A stretch of 64,000 nt of DNA from Pseudomonas sp. VD-NE ins. GTDB taxonomy: Bacteria; Pseudomonadota; Gammaproteobacteria; Pseudomonadales; Pseudomonadaceae. The position numbers and the translations under genes were made by a program. Shown here in pieces: positions 56,374 to 63,358 of this stretch. Position 1 is the stretch's first letter. The number at the start of each line of letters is the position of its first letter. The stretch lies in assembly GCF_031882575.1 (NCBI RefSeq), contig NZ_CP134772.1, positions 700,001 to 764,000 on the forward strand, written 5' to 3'. Under the pieces are notes generated by a model. That model was not told the origin of the DNA, made no database searches, and saw nothing but the letters and a program-made list of their open reading frames with translations.

Positions 56374-57249
56374 ATGGCAGGGTTATTCCGGCAAGGGGTC
56401 GCAGCAATGATCGGCACGGTGCTGCTGATGGCGCTGAGTGCTTGTTCGCCGGTGCAGTTGCTCAACGCGCTGACCCCGGACAGTACGTACGTCAGAACCG
56501 TAGGTATTGCATATGGCGATGACCCTCGACAGAAGCTCGATGTGTATGCGCCGCAGCAGCCGATGCCGGGCGCGCCGGTGGTGGTGTTTTTCTATGGCGG
56601 CAGCTGGAACAGCGGTTCGCGCGTCGACTACCGCTTTGTCGGTGAAGCGCTGGCGTCCAAGGGGATTGTCACCGTGGTGGCGGATTATCGTTTGTATCCA
56701 CAGGTGCGCTATCCGCTGTTCCTGCAAGACGGGGCGCGGGCGGTGGCGTGGACCAAAGCGCATATTCACGAGTTTTCCGGCAACCCGCAGCGCTTGTATC
56801 TGATGGGCCACAGCTCCGGTGGGTATAACGCGGCGATGCTCGCGCTGGATGACGAATGGCTTGCGGCGGTGGGCATGTCGCCCGGGGATGTGCAGGGCTG
56901 GATCGGTCTGGCCGGGCCTTATGACTTTTTGCCGATCAAGAATCCCGAGGTGCGTCCGGTGTTCTTCTGGCCGGACTCACCGCCGCAATCGCAGCCGATC
57001 AACCATGTCAGTCGCGGTGCACCGCCGGCGTTGCTGATTGCGGCAAGCAAAGATGATCTGGTCAACCCGACCCGCAACACCGGCGGCCTTGCGAACAAGC
57101 TGCGCGAGGCCGGCGTGCCAGTGCAGGATTTGTACTACTCGCGGCCCAGTCACATCACGTTGGTGGCGGCTCTGTCGCGACCGTTGCGGCGTCTGGCACC
57201 GGTACTCGATCAGGTGGTCGGGTTTATCGCCCACACGCCAGCTCAGTGA
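56374..57249 (+). CDS. Alpha/beta hydrolase lipoprotein (esterase-like)
   Basis: 291 residues. An N-terminal signal with lipobox (LLMALSAC) suggests a membrane-anchored periplasmic enzyme. Alpha/beta-hydrolase features: oxyanion-type VVVFFYGGSWNSGSR, nucleophile GHSSGGYNAAML, acid candidate AASKDDLVNP and His candidate SHITLVAALS. Resembles carboxylesterases with an HGG-like motif replaced by YGG. Start uncertain: ATG 56374 or ATG 56407 (MIGTVLLMALSAC), both with purine-rich sites. It follows the DUF4123 gene by 17 bp, but the lipoprotein signal argues against it being the T6SS cargo. Confidence 0.85.
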   Translation: MAGLFRQGVAAMIGTVLLMALSACSPVQLLNALTPDSTYVRTVGIAYGDDPRQKLDVYAPQQPMPGAPVVVFFYGGSWNSGSRVDYRFVGEALASKGIVTVVADYRLYPQVRYPLFLQDGARAVAWTKAHIHEFSGNPQRLYLMGHSSGGYNAAMLALDDEWLAAVGMSPGDVQGWIGLAGPYDFLPIKNPEVRPVFFWPDSPPQSQPINHVSRGAPPALLIAASKDDLVNPTRNTGGLANKLREAGVPVQDLYYSRPSHITLVAALSRPLRRLAPVLDQVVGFIAHTPAQ

Positions 57250-58592
57250 GCGCCACCACTGAACCAGCCATCGCTGCGCTTGAGCCACCAGGCTTGCGCG
57301 CCGAGCGTCAGACTGCGCAACACCATGAACAGCAGAAAAGATATCCACAGCCCGTGATTGCCCAGACCTTGCAGGGCCCAGGCGAACGGCATTAACAGCA
57401 CCACAGTGATCAGCATGCCGTTGCGCATTTCCCGCGCGCGGGTGGCGCCGATAAACAGACCGTCGAGCAAGTAGCTCCAGACTGCAATCAGGGGCAGCAC
57501 GGCGAGGTAGGGCAGGTAGGCGAACGCAGTGTCGCGCACGCTCTGAATGTCGGTCTGCATCTCGATGAACAGGTGTCCGCCCAGCAGAAACAGTATGGCG
57601 AAGCCGAGGCTGGCGATCAGTGACCAACCGCCCGCGACCACCAGTGAGCGACGCAGCGCCAGGCGATCACGGGCGCCGATGGCGTGTCCGCACAAGGCTT
57701 CGACGGCATGGGCCAGACCGTCCAGCGCATGCGCGGTCAGCAGCAAGCCATTGAGCAGCAGCGCGTTGGCGGCCACCGTCGAATCGCCCAGCCGCGCGCC
57801 TTGCACGGTGATCAGGAAAAACACCGATTGCAGCGCCAGACTGCGGATGAAGATGTCGCGGTTGACCGCCAGCAGTGGACGCCAACTTTGCCAGACCCTC
57901 AACGCCGCCCACGCGATGTGCCCCGGATAAGCCCGCAACGCCTTACGGGTCAGCAGCAGGCCGAGCAGGGCGCCGCTCCATTCGGCGATCACCGAGGCCC
58001 GTGCCGAACCCACCACACCCCAGTCCAGACCGATAACGAACCACAGATTGAGAGCAATGTTGATCAGGTTGGTGCTCAGCAGAATCGCCAGCGGCGCCCG
58101 GGCGTTTTGTGTACCGAGGAACCAGCCGACCAGCGCATAACTGGCCAGCGCCGCCGGCAGGCCGAACAGTCGCGTGTGGAAGAAGTCCCGGGTGAGTTGA
58201 TCCAGTTCCGCCGACGGTTGCATGAAGTGCAGCGCTATTGCGCTCAGCGGCACACCCAACGTGCCAAGCACGAGTGCCAGTCCCATCGCCAGCAGCAGGC
58301 CCTGCAACAGAATCTGCCGCAACGCCGCACCGTCGCTGCGCCCGGCAGCCTGCGCGGCAAATCCGGTGGTGCCCATGCGCAGAAAACCCATGGCCCAGGC
58401 GAGAAAAGTGTAAAGGCTGGCGCCGACCGCCACCGCGCCCAATTGATGGGCGTGGGGCAGGTGGCCGATGACGGTGCTGTCGACCAGCGCCACCAGCGGT
58501 ACGGAAATATTGGACAGAATCATCGGCGCGGCGAGTGCCCAGACCTTGCGGTGAGTCGGGCGGTCGCGCCAGTCGGCGATCAGAGTGGTCAT
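57243..58592 (-). CDS. MATE family efflux transporter (DinF-like)
   Basis: 449-residue polytopic membrane protein with the 12-helix MATE pattern. The N-terminal TLIADWRDRPTHRKVWALAAPMILSNISVPLVALVDSTVIGHL and ASLYTFLAWAMGFLRMGTTGFAAQAAGR are characteristic of the DinF branch; a second half repeats the fold from about residue 230. Start at ATG 58592 (MTTLIADW) with GGAG upstream. Its stop overlaps the end of the hydrolase gene by 7 bp, tail to tail. Substrate unknown. Confidence 0.92.
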   Translation of the reverse strand: MTTLIADWRDRPTHRKVWALAAPMILSNISVPLVALVDSTVIGHLPHAHQLGAVAVGASLYTFLAWAMGFLRMGTTGFAAQAAGRSDGAALRQILLQGLLLAMGLALVLGTLGVPLSAIALHFMQPSAELDQLTRDFFHTRLFGLPAALASYALVGWFLGTQNARAPLAILLSTNLINIALNLWFVIGLDWGVVGSARASVIAEWSGALLGLLLTRKALRAYPGHIAWAALRVWQSWRPLLAVNRDIFIRSLALQSVFFLITVQGARLGDSTVAANALLLNGLLLTAHALDGLAHAVEALCGHAIGARDRLALRRSLVVAGGWSLIASLGFAILFLLGGHLFIEMQTDIQSVRDTAFAYLPYLAVLPLIAVWSYLLDGLFIGATRAREMRNGMLITVVLLMPFAWALQGLGNHGLWISFLLFMVLRSLTLGAQAWWLKRSDGWFSGGAH

Positions 58593-58720
58593 GCGGGCTC
58601 CTTGGGGAGCGGGCATTGTAGCGACTCACTAGGGATTTACCGCATTCGGGGGCTGGGCCGGGCTGCGATGGTGCTCACCGATGGCACATTCAGATATGTG
58701 CGCAGCAAAAAATATGCCTC

Positions 58721-58741
58721 GTATATCCATGTACCGCATGC
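58721..58741 (+). promoter_or_regulatory. Conserved upstream element, copy 1
   Basis: GTATATCCATGTACCGCATG ends about 64 nt before the first ecotin-like start. Similar elements stand at 59276-59295 (GATATATATGTACCGCACAC) and 59828-59848 (GTATATCGCTGTGGCGCATG), 61-62 nt before the second and third genes. A shared promoter (TATAT as -10) or a processing site duplicated with each gene is possible. Confidence 0.5.
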
Positions 58742-58805
58742 AAGGAAAACCGGCGGGATTAAATCCTCTTGCAATTCATCTATGACCAGACTCAAGAGGC
58801 AATGT

Positions 58806-59270
58806 ATGAGTAAAAACGAAAAAGTCATGAACGATATCTTCAATTCTATGCTGGCTGCGCTTCGTCGCTGGGACTATTACACCAGCCCTGAATTTGCGCC
58901 AGTGAGCGAGTCCTACCGAAAACATGTCTTTTGGCTGCCTAAGCGCGACAACGAAGAAAACTTCTCCATTGAGATTGAAGCAGTCGTAACCATGGTGGGA
59001 GATTGTGACCCTTCAGTCTCTGTCTTTCCCAAATTCCTCGATGGCGTCCTGTTCGCTGATCTATCGGGTCATTACCAGATTGATAAACCGCACAACCGCT
59101 ATGCAAACCGATTAGTGAGCTGCCGGAACAAACCTGCCAAGACATACAGGATGAGGCTTTCCGAGAACGAGATTTTCTACTCCAGCAGCCGCCCGATCGT
59201 TATCCACGCTCACCAGGACATTGATATCTCGTACAGAGTAGTCGCCAGAGTCGCTGATACCGCCGACTGA
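58806..59270 (+). CDS. Ecotin-like serine protease inhibitor, copy 1 (predicted P1 Leu)
   Basis: 154 residues from ATG 58806 (AAGAGG upstream); the frame is open much further upstream but without coding character. From about residue 36 it follows the ecotin pattern: YRKHVFWLPKRDNEENFSIEIEA (ecotin: [21 protein letters not shown]), VGDC and VSC as the two disulfide cysteines, and FYSSSRPIVIHAHQDIDISY (ecotin: [20 protein letters not shown]). Three residues before the second Cys, where ecotin has its reactive Met84, stands Leu (NRLVSC). No signal peptide, unlike periplasmic ecotin. First of three tandem paralogues. Confidence 0.72.
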   Translation: MSKNEKVMNDIFNSMLAALRRWDYYTSPEFAPVSESYRKHVFWLPKRDNEENFSIEIEAVVTMVGDCDPSVSVFPKFLDGVLFADLSGHYQIDKPHNRYANRLVSCRNKPAKTYRMRLSENEIFYSSSRPIVIHAHQDIDISYRVVARVADTAD

Positions 59271-59275
59271 CCCCA

Positions 59276-59295
59276 GATATATATGTACCGCACAC
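59276..59295 (+). promoter_or_regulatory. Conserved upstream element, copy 2
   Basis: GATATATATGTACCGCACAC, 61 nt before the second ecotin-like gene; shares ATGTACCGCA exactly with copy 1. A CCGG follows within a few bases in all three copies. Confidence 0.45.
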
Positions 59296-59356
59296 CCGGT
59301 TTGCACTCGGGGTTCAATCGCCTTCAAACATTCAAACACGATACTGGAAGGCGTAT

Positions 59357-59800
59357 ATGGATCACTCTGAAAGCATCATCTCTGGCATCGTCAACGCTGT
59401 TGTGACGGCGCTTCGCTCCACCGGTTATTTCGAAAGTGCAGAGAACGCGATAGTCAACGCCCCCTATCGCAAACATATTATCTGGCTGAAAAAGCGCAGC
59501 GATGAAGCATCCCTTGAGGTCCTCATCAAGGCTGAGATAACAAGGAGCGTTGACTGCAACGTGACGACTACGTTGCCAGGCAGACTTCACAAAGAGTCGC
59601 TGGGATATTTCCGGCTTGACTTGCCGATAACCATGTCGACAAGAAAGGGATGCCCGGTCACCCACCAAGAAACGATGTCGTTAGTGCTCACGGATAACAC
59701 GTTCGATTATTCGAGCAGATACCCCATCGTTATTCATGCGCACGAGAATATTGATATTTCCTACGCGATTGAAAAAAAGCGCACGGCGATTAGCGGTTGA
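59357..59800 (+). CDS. Ecotin-like serine protease inhibitor, copy 2 (predicted P1 Arg)
   Basis: 147 residues; GGAAGG before the ATG. The clearest ecotin match of the three: YRKHIIWLKKRSDEASLEVLIKAEI, then DCNVTTTLPGRLHKESLGYF, aligning with ecotin's [21 protein letters not shown], then MSTRKGC aligning with the reactive loop VSTMMAC (P1 Arg in place of Met84), and DYSSRYPIVIHAHENIDISYAIEK at the end. No signal peptide. Same strand and spacing as its neighbours. Confidence 0.76.
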   Translation: MDHSESIISGIVNAVVTALRSTGYFESAENAIVNAPYRKHIIWLKKRSDEASLEVLIKAEITRSVDCNVTTTLPGRLHKESLGYFRLDLPITMSTRKGCPVTHQETMSLVLTDNTFDYSSRYPIVIHAHENIDISYAIEKKRTAISG

Positions 59801-59827
59801 GCGTTTGCTGAAGAAAAAAACTGCCGG

Positions 59828-59848
59828 GTATATCGCTGTGGCGCATGC
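59828..59848 (+). promoter_or_regulatory. Conserved upstream element, copy 3
   Basis: GTATATCGCTGTGGCGCATG, 62 nt before the third ecotin-like gene; GTATATC and CGCATGC are shared with copy 1. Confidence 0.45.
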
Positions 59849-59910
59849 CCGGAACATTAATGGATTGAATAGGCCTGTGTTTATCAATAATCAGGCTGTA
59901 AGGAAACGAC

Positions 59911-60369
59911 ATGGAAAACGAGCGAAACATCATCCACGAACCAGTGACTCAGGAAACTTTGTGCGACAGGGGCTATTGCGAACAGCCGGAGAATATCCGG
60001 ATACAAGCCCCTGATCGGAAACATGTTTTCTGGCTGCCGAGGCGCGACGATGCGCAAACGCTGGTCGTACGGATTCAGGCCAGGATCACCGTTATTGGAG
60101 AATGCAGGTTTTGGGCAGACTGCGGAATGGGGGGCAATCTGTTTTTCGCTGATCTGGAGGCGATTCCGGAGGGTTATTACAAGGTCCATAAACCCTATGA
60201 ATTGACTACACAGCGACTGAAATGCAGTCGTGACGCCAAGACTTACAAACTGATACTCAGGGACAGCCTGCTTGCCTATTCCAGCACCGTTCCAATTGTT
60301 ATTCACGCACATGAGGACATCGATATCAATTACACCGTAGAGGCCCGGCCCGCAGAATCCGGGAGCTGA
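59911..60369 (+). CDS. Ecotin-like serine protease inhibitor, copy 3 (predicted P1 Arg)
   Basis: 152 residues; TAAGGA before the ATG. It follows the same template: DRKHVFWLPRRDDAQTLVVRIQARI, GECRFWADCG (first disulfide Cys plus an extra Cys), GGNLFFADLE, GYYKVHKPY, then TTQRLKC, where the residue at the P1 position is Arg, and AYSSTVPIVIHAHEDIDINYTVEA at the C-terminus. Two further Cys near the N-terminus (LCDRGYC) are unique to this copy. No signal peptide. A nested terminator follows. Confidence 0.72.
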   Translation: MENERNIIHEPVTQETLCDRGYCEQPENIRIQAPDRKHVFWLPRRDDAQTLVVRIQARITVIGECRFWADCGMGGNLFFADLEAIPEGYYKVHKPYELTTQRLKCSRDAKTYKLILRDSLLAYSSTVPIVIHAHEDIDINYTVEARPAESGS

Positions 60370-60390
60370 GTGCCGTCAGCATTCATTTGA

Positions 60391-60443
60391 TTGATCCTGT
60401 ATTTGATCAGCCCCCTGAAGTTAGGGGGCTTTTACAGGATCAA
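60391..60443. terminator. Nested bidirectional terminator
   Basis: The inner stem AGCCCCCT (60409-60416) / AGGGGGCT (60423-60430) is followed by TTT. An outer stem TTGATCCTGT (60391-60400) / ACAGGATCAA (60434-60443) encloses it and reaches the last codon of the minus-strand gene. It ends both the ecotin array and the converging small membrane gene. Confidence 0.82.
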
Positions 60444-60733
60444 TGAATAATCCAGCTCAATAACCACAACCCCAGCAACAACCAGATGACCCCGGCAATG
60501 ATCGAGGCATTCATGAACGCCCGAATCGCCGACCACAAGAGCATCAGGCCGACAATCAAGGCGATGATGCTGATGATCGACGTATCCATCCCCAGTGTCT
60601 TCGCCAACCCGTCGACAAAGTTGCCGCCGGCATTACTCAGAATGTTGAACAAGCCACTGAGGCCATCGACGATAAACCGGATGACCGAACCGAGCGCCTG
60701 GCCGAGCCATTCGAAAAAGCTTTCTACCTGCAT
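60440..60733 (-). CDS. Small membrane protein, unknown function
   Basis: 97 residues from ATG 60733 (AGGA about 10 nt upstream). The N-terminal half is amphipathic (SFFEWLGQALGSVIRFIVDGLSGLFN); two transmembrane helices follow (about 52-70 TSIISIIALIVGLMLLWSAI and 75-96 ASIIAGVIWLLLGLWLLSWII). A longer frame upstream lacks support. Not a family I can name. Confidence 0.7.
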   Translation of the reverse strand: MQVESFFEWLGQALGSVIRFIVDGLSGLFNILSNAGGNFVDGLAKTLGMDTSIISIIALIVGLMLLWSAIRAFMNASIIAGVIWLLLGLWLLSWIIH

Positions 60734-60862
60734 ATGTGCATCCTGATGAAAGAGCTGAGTCTTGGGCCACAGCGCCGGTGGCCGAGTTCCCTGCATGATA
60801 GACGGTTTGCGCTTGCCTTCATGCAGCATCCCCCCGAAGCTATACGCCTTCAGGAGAGCCCG

Positions 60863-61165
60863 ATGAACCTTGTTGAACTGACCGAACGCCTGCACGCCAT
60901 TCGCGACCGTAATGACTGGCGGCAATTTCACAGCCCGAAAAATCTGGCCATGGCCGCCAGTGTCGAGATGTCCGAACTGGTGGAAATCTTCCAGTGGCTG
61001 ACGGAAGACCAGTCGCGCCAGCTGTCGGCGGACAAGCTCGCCCATGCCGGGCAAGAAGTCGGCGATATCGTGCTGTATCTGTTGTTGCTGTGCAGCGAGT
61101 TGGGACTGGACATGAATGAAGTGGTGCGCGCCAAGCTTGCCGACAGCGAACGGCGGTTCAGCTGA
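60863..61165 (+). CDS. MazG-like nucleotide pyrophosphohydrolase
   Basis: 100-residue all-alpha NTP pyrophosphatase of the MazG/RS21-C6 type. Metal-binding motifs are visible: MSELVEIFQW (E-x-x-E) and AGQEVGDIVLYLLLL (E-x-x-D). FHSPKNLAMAASVE is typical of the dCTPase-like subgroup, which hydrolyses dCTP and modified analogues. ATG 60863 has GGAG upstream; the stop overlaps the cmoM start. Confidence 0.88.
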   Translation: MNLVELTERLHAIRDRNDWRQFHSPKNLAMAASVEMSELVEIFQWLTEDQSRQLSADKLAHAGQEVGDIVLYLLLLCSELGLDMNEVVRAKLADSERRFS

Positions 61166-61914
61166 TGAGCGACCGGCATTTCGATCAGTTGGCGACGCGG
61201 TTCGCCGAAAAAATCTACGGTGGCGCCAAAGGTGCGATCCGTCTCGCGGTGTTGCAGGCCGACCTTGGCGAAGCGCTGCCGGATCGCCCGTTGCGCGTCC
61301 TCGACATCGGTGGCGGCCTTGGCCACATGTCGCTGTGGCTGGCCGAGCGCGGCCACGAGGTGACCTTTACCGAACCGGCTGCACCGATGCTCGAAGGCGC
61401 GCGCCAGCGTTTCGCTGAAGCCGGGCAAACCGCGACGTTCATTCAGGCGCCGTGGCAGGAACTGCTCGGGCAACTCACCGAACCGTACGATCTGGTGATC
61501 TGCCACGCCGTGCTGGAATGGCTCGCCGAACCCCACGCGATCCTGCCAGTGCTGCATCAACTGACCAAACCCGGCGGCTGGTTGTCTTTGGCGTTCTACA
61601 ACCGCGACGCGCTGATCTACCGCAACCTGCTCAAAGGCCATTTCAAGAAAATGCGCAAGAACAGCATGGCCGGGGAAAAGCAGAGCCTGACCCCGCAACA
61701 GCCCCTCGATCCACGGGAATTGGCAACGCAACTCGACGGCCTGTGGCAGGTCGAAACCCAGAGCGGGATCCGGGTTTTCCACGACTACATGCCGGTGGAG
61801 TTCCAGGCCCGCGCCGAACTCGCGGATTTGCTCGAGATGGAGCTCGCTCACCGCCGTCACCCAAGCTTCGCCGGGCTTGGGCGCTACTTGCACTGGATCT
61901 GCCGGCCGATCTGA
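61165..61914 (+). CDS. cmoM: tRNA 5-carboxymethoxyuridine methyltransferase
   Basis: 249-residue class I SAM methyltransferase. FDQLATRFAEKIYGGAKGAIRLAVLQADL is diagnostic of CmoM (formerly SmtA-like), followed by the SAM loop VLDIGGGLGHMSLWLAERGH, DLVICHAVLEWLAEP, PGGWLSLAFYNRDALIYRNLLKGHF and a C-terminal RHPSFAGLGRYLHWI. CmoM methyl-esterifies cmo5U34 of tRNA. Overlaps the MazG-like gene by one base. Confidence 0.92.
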   Translation: MSDRHFDQLATRFAEKIYGGAKGAIRLAVLQADLGEALPDRPLRVLDIGGGLGHMSLWLAERGHEVTFTEPAAPMLEGARQRFAEAGQTATFIQAPWQELLGQLTEPYDLVICHAVLEWLAEPHAILPVLHQLTKPGGWLSLAFYNRDALIYRNLLKGHFKKMRKNSMAGEKQSLTPQQPLDPRELATQLDGLWQVETQSGIRVFHDYMPVEFQARAELADLLEMELAHRRHPSFAGLGRYLHWICRPI

Positions 61915-61926
61915 TCGGAGCGCGAC

Positions 61927-62541
61927 ATGAAAGCTCAATCCGGGTTATTGCTGATGTGTCTGGGCTTGGCTGCCTGCCAGGGCAGCAACCCGTACGTGGC
62001 GCAATCGCGACCCTTGCCGCCGGCGCCGGCGCAAGCGGCCAGCACCTTCGACCGCAGCGCATACCCGGCGCCACCGCGTGACTACGGACGTTATCGCAGT
62101 TGGGCCTGGCTCAACGGGCAACTACCGCCGGGCACGGCCTGGGCTGATTCGGCGCAAGTGGCCGAAGCAGTGAGCAATGCCCTCGATCAGCGCGGCTTGC
62201 GCCCGCTGCACGACAATCGCCCGGCCGACCTGTTGGTCAGCGCCAATCTGCGCCTGGAAACCCGTTTGCGTCAGGTCCAGGACGACTACGGTTATTACGG
62301 CGGCGGTTACGGTGGCTATGATCGATATGGCCGTGGTTACGGCATGTACAACACGGTGCCGATCGTGCGCACGTATTCGGAGCAGGTCGTGGTGGTGCAA
62401 GTCGATCTGTTCGATGCCGGCACGGGGCAACCGGTGTGGAGCGCCAGCGCCGAAACCGCGAACAAGGGCAGCGAAATCGATCGCACCGATTCGATCCGCG
62501 AGGCTGTGGAAAAGGCCATGTCGGCGTATCCTCCCAGTTAG
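61927..62541 (+). CDS. DUF4136 lipoprotein
   Basis: 204 residues with a lipoprotein signal ([11 protein letters not shown]). The DUF4136 body: [57 protein letters not shown], a Gly/Tyr-rich loop ([17 protein letters not shown], about 120-136) and [24 protein letters not shown] paralogue lies directly downstream. Role unknown; outer-membrane or periplasmic. Confidence 0.88.
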   Translation: MKAQSGLLLMCLGLAACQGSNPYVAQSRPLPPAPAQAASTFDRSAYPAPPRDYGRYRSWAWLNGQLPPGTAWADSAQVAEAVSNALDQRGLRPLHDNRPADLLVSANLRLETRLRQVQDDYGYYGGGYGGYDRYGRGYGMYNTVPIVRTYSEQVVVVQVDLFDAGTGQPVWSASAETANKGSEIDRTDSIREAVEKAMSAYPPS

Positions 62542-62595
62542 CTTCCTGCCCATTCGAAGCTGCCGCAGGTTCATGTCTTCAACCGGAGAAAACCC

Positions 62596-63153
62596 ATGTT
62601 CCGCCGTCTCGCTCTACTGGCCATGGCCGCGCTGCTCAGCGCTTGCGCCGCCAACCAGGTCAATCACGATTTCGATGCCAGTCGCGACTTTGCCGCCTAT
62701 CGCAGCTGGAGCTGGAAAGACCCCGCCCTGCAATATCGCCCGGATGATCCGCGAATCAAAAGCGACCTGACCGAGCAGCGCATCCGCCAGGCCGTCGCCG
62801 ACCAACTCGATCAGCGTGGTTTGCGCCCTGCAGCGGCGGGCGCCAAGGCGGACTTGAATGTGCAGACTTACCTGATCGTCGAGGATCGTCAGCAGCAAGT
62901 GACGACCAATTACGGCGGCGGTTGGGGTGGCCCGTGGAACGGCTACTGGGGCGCGCCGATGTACAACGAAACGCGCAACATCACCTATAAAGTCGCGACC
63001 ATCCAGATCGACCTGCTCGACGGCAAGGACGGCAAACTGGTGTGGCGTGGCAGCGATGAGCAGATGCTCGCTAGCAAGCCGAATCCGCAGGATCGCAGCA
63101 ATGCCATTCGTGAGACGGTCGGACGGATTCTGGCCAACTATCCACCGCGTTGA
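62596..63153 (+). CDS. DUF4136 lipoprotein, tandem paralogue
   Basis: 185 residues; lipobox LLSAC after MFRRLALLAMAA. Same fold elements as the upstream gene: [43 protein letters not shown], a short Gly/Trp-rich loop (GGGWGGPWNGYWG) and IQIDLLDGKDGKLVWRGS. Followed by a strong terminator. Confidence 0.9.
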   Translation: MFRRLALLAMAALLSACAANQVNHDFDASRDFAAYRSWSWKDPALQYRPDDPRIKSDLTEQRIRQAVADQLDQRGLRPAAAGAKADLNVQTYLIVEDRQQQVTTNYGGGWGGPWNGYWGAPMYNETRNITYKVATIQIDLLDGKDGKLVWRGSDEQMLASKPNPQDRSNAIRETVGRILANYPPR

Positions 63154-63168
63154 GTCTGTTCAGAAAAA

Positions 63169-63197
63169 ACGGGAGCCTCTGAGCTCCCATTTTTTTT
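63169..63197 (+). terminator. Intrinsic terminator after the DUF4136 genes
   Basis: GGGAGC (63171-63176) and GCTCCC (63183-63188) with a 6-nt loop, followed by eight T (63190-63197). Confidence 0.88.
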
Positions 63198-63218
63198 GCG
63201 CTGTGACGACCCCCGGTA

Positions 63219-63296
63219 GGAGCTGCCGAAGGCTGCGATCTTTTGATTTTGCTTTTTAGAGGCCAAGATCAAAAGATCGCAGCCTTCGGCAGCTCC
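63219..63296. repeat. REP inverted pair
   Basis: A perfect 29-bp inverted repeat (63219-63247 and 63268-63296) containing AGCTGCCGAAGGCTGCGATC, with a 20-nt loop. Same element as at 39451-39533. It fills the space between the DUF4136 terminator and the TadG-like gene. Confidence 0.88.
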
Positions 63297-63358
63297 AACG
63301 GGGGATTGCGCGTCTACACTCAGTTGCACCAATGGAGCTAGCGGCAAAGGAGTGCGCC

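Noticed and set aside
56374..57249. Alpha/beta hydrolase as the T6SS effector of the preceding VgrG/DUF4123 pair
   Set aside because: It carries a lipoprotein signal and lipobox, which is incompatible with loading on a cytoplasmic VgrG.
57684..58805. Open reading frame extending the first ecotin-like gene far upstream
   Set aside because: The upstream part runs antisense through the MATE transporter; ATG 58806 with AAGAGG matches the starts of its two paralogues.
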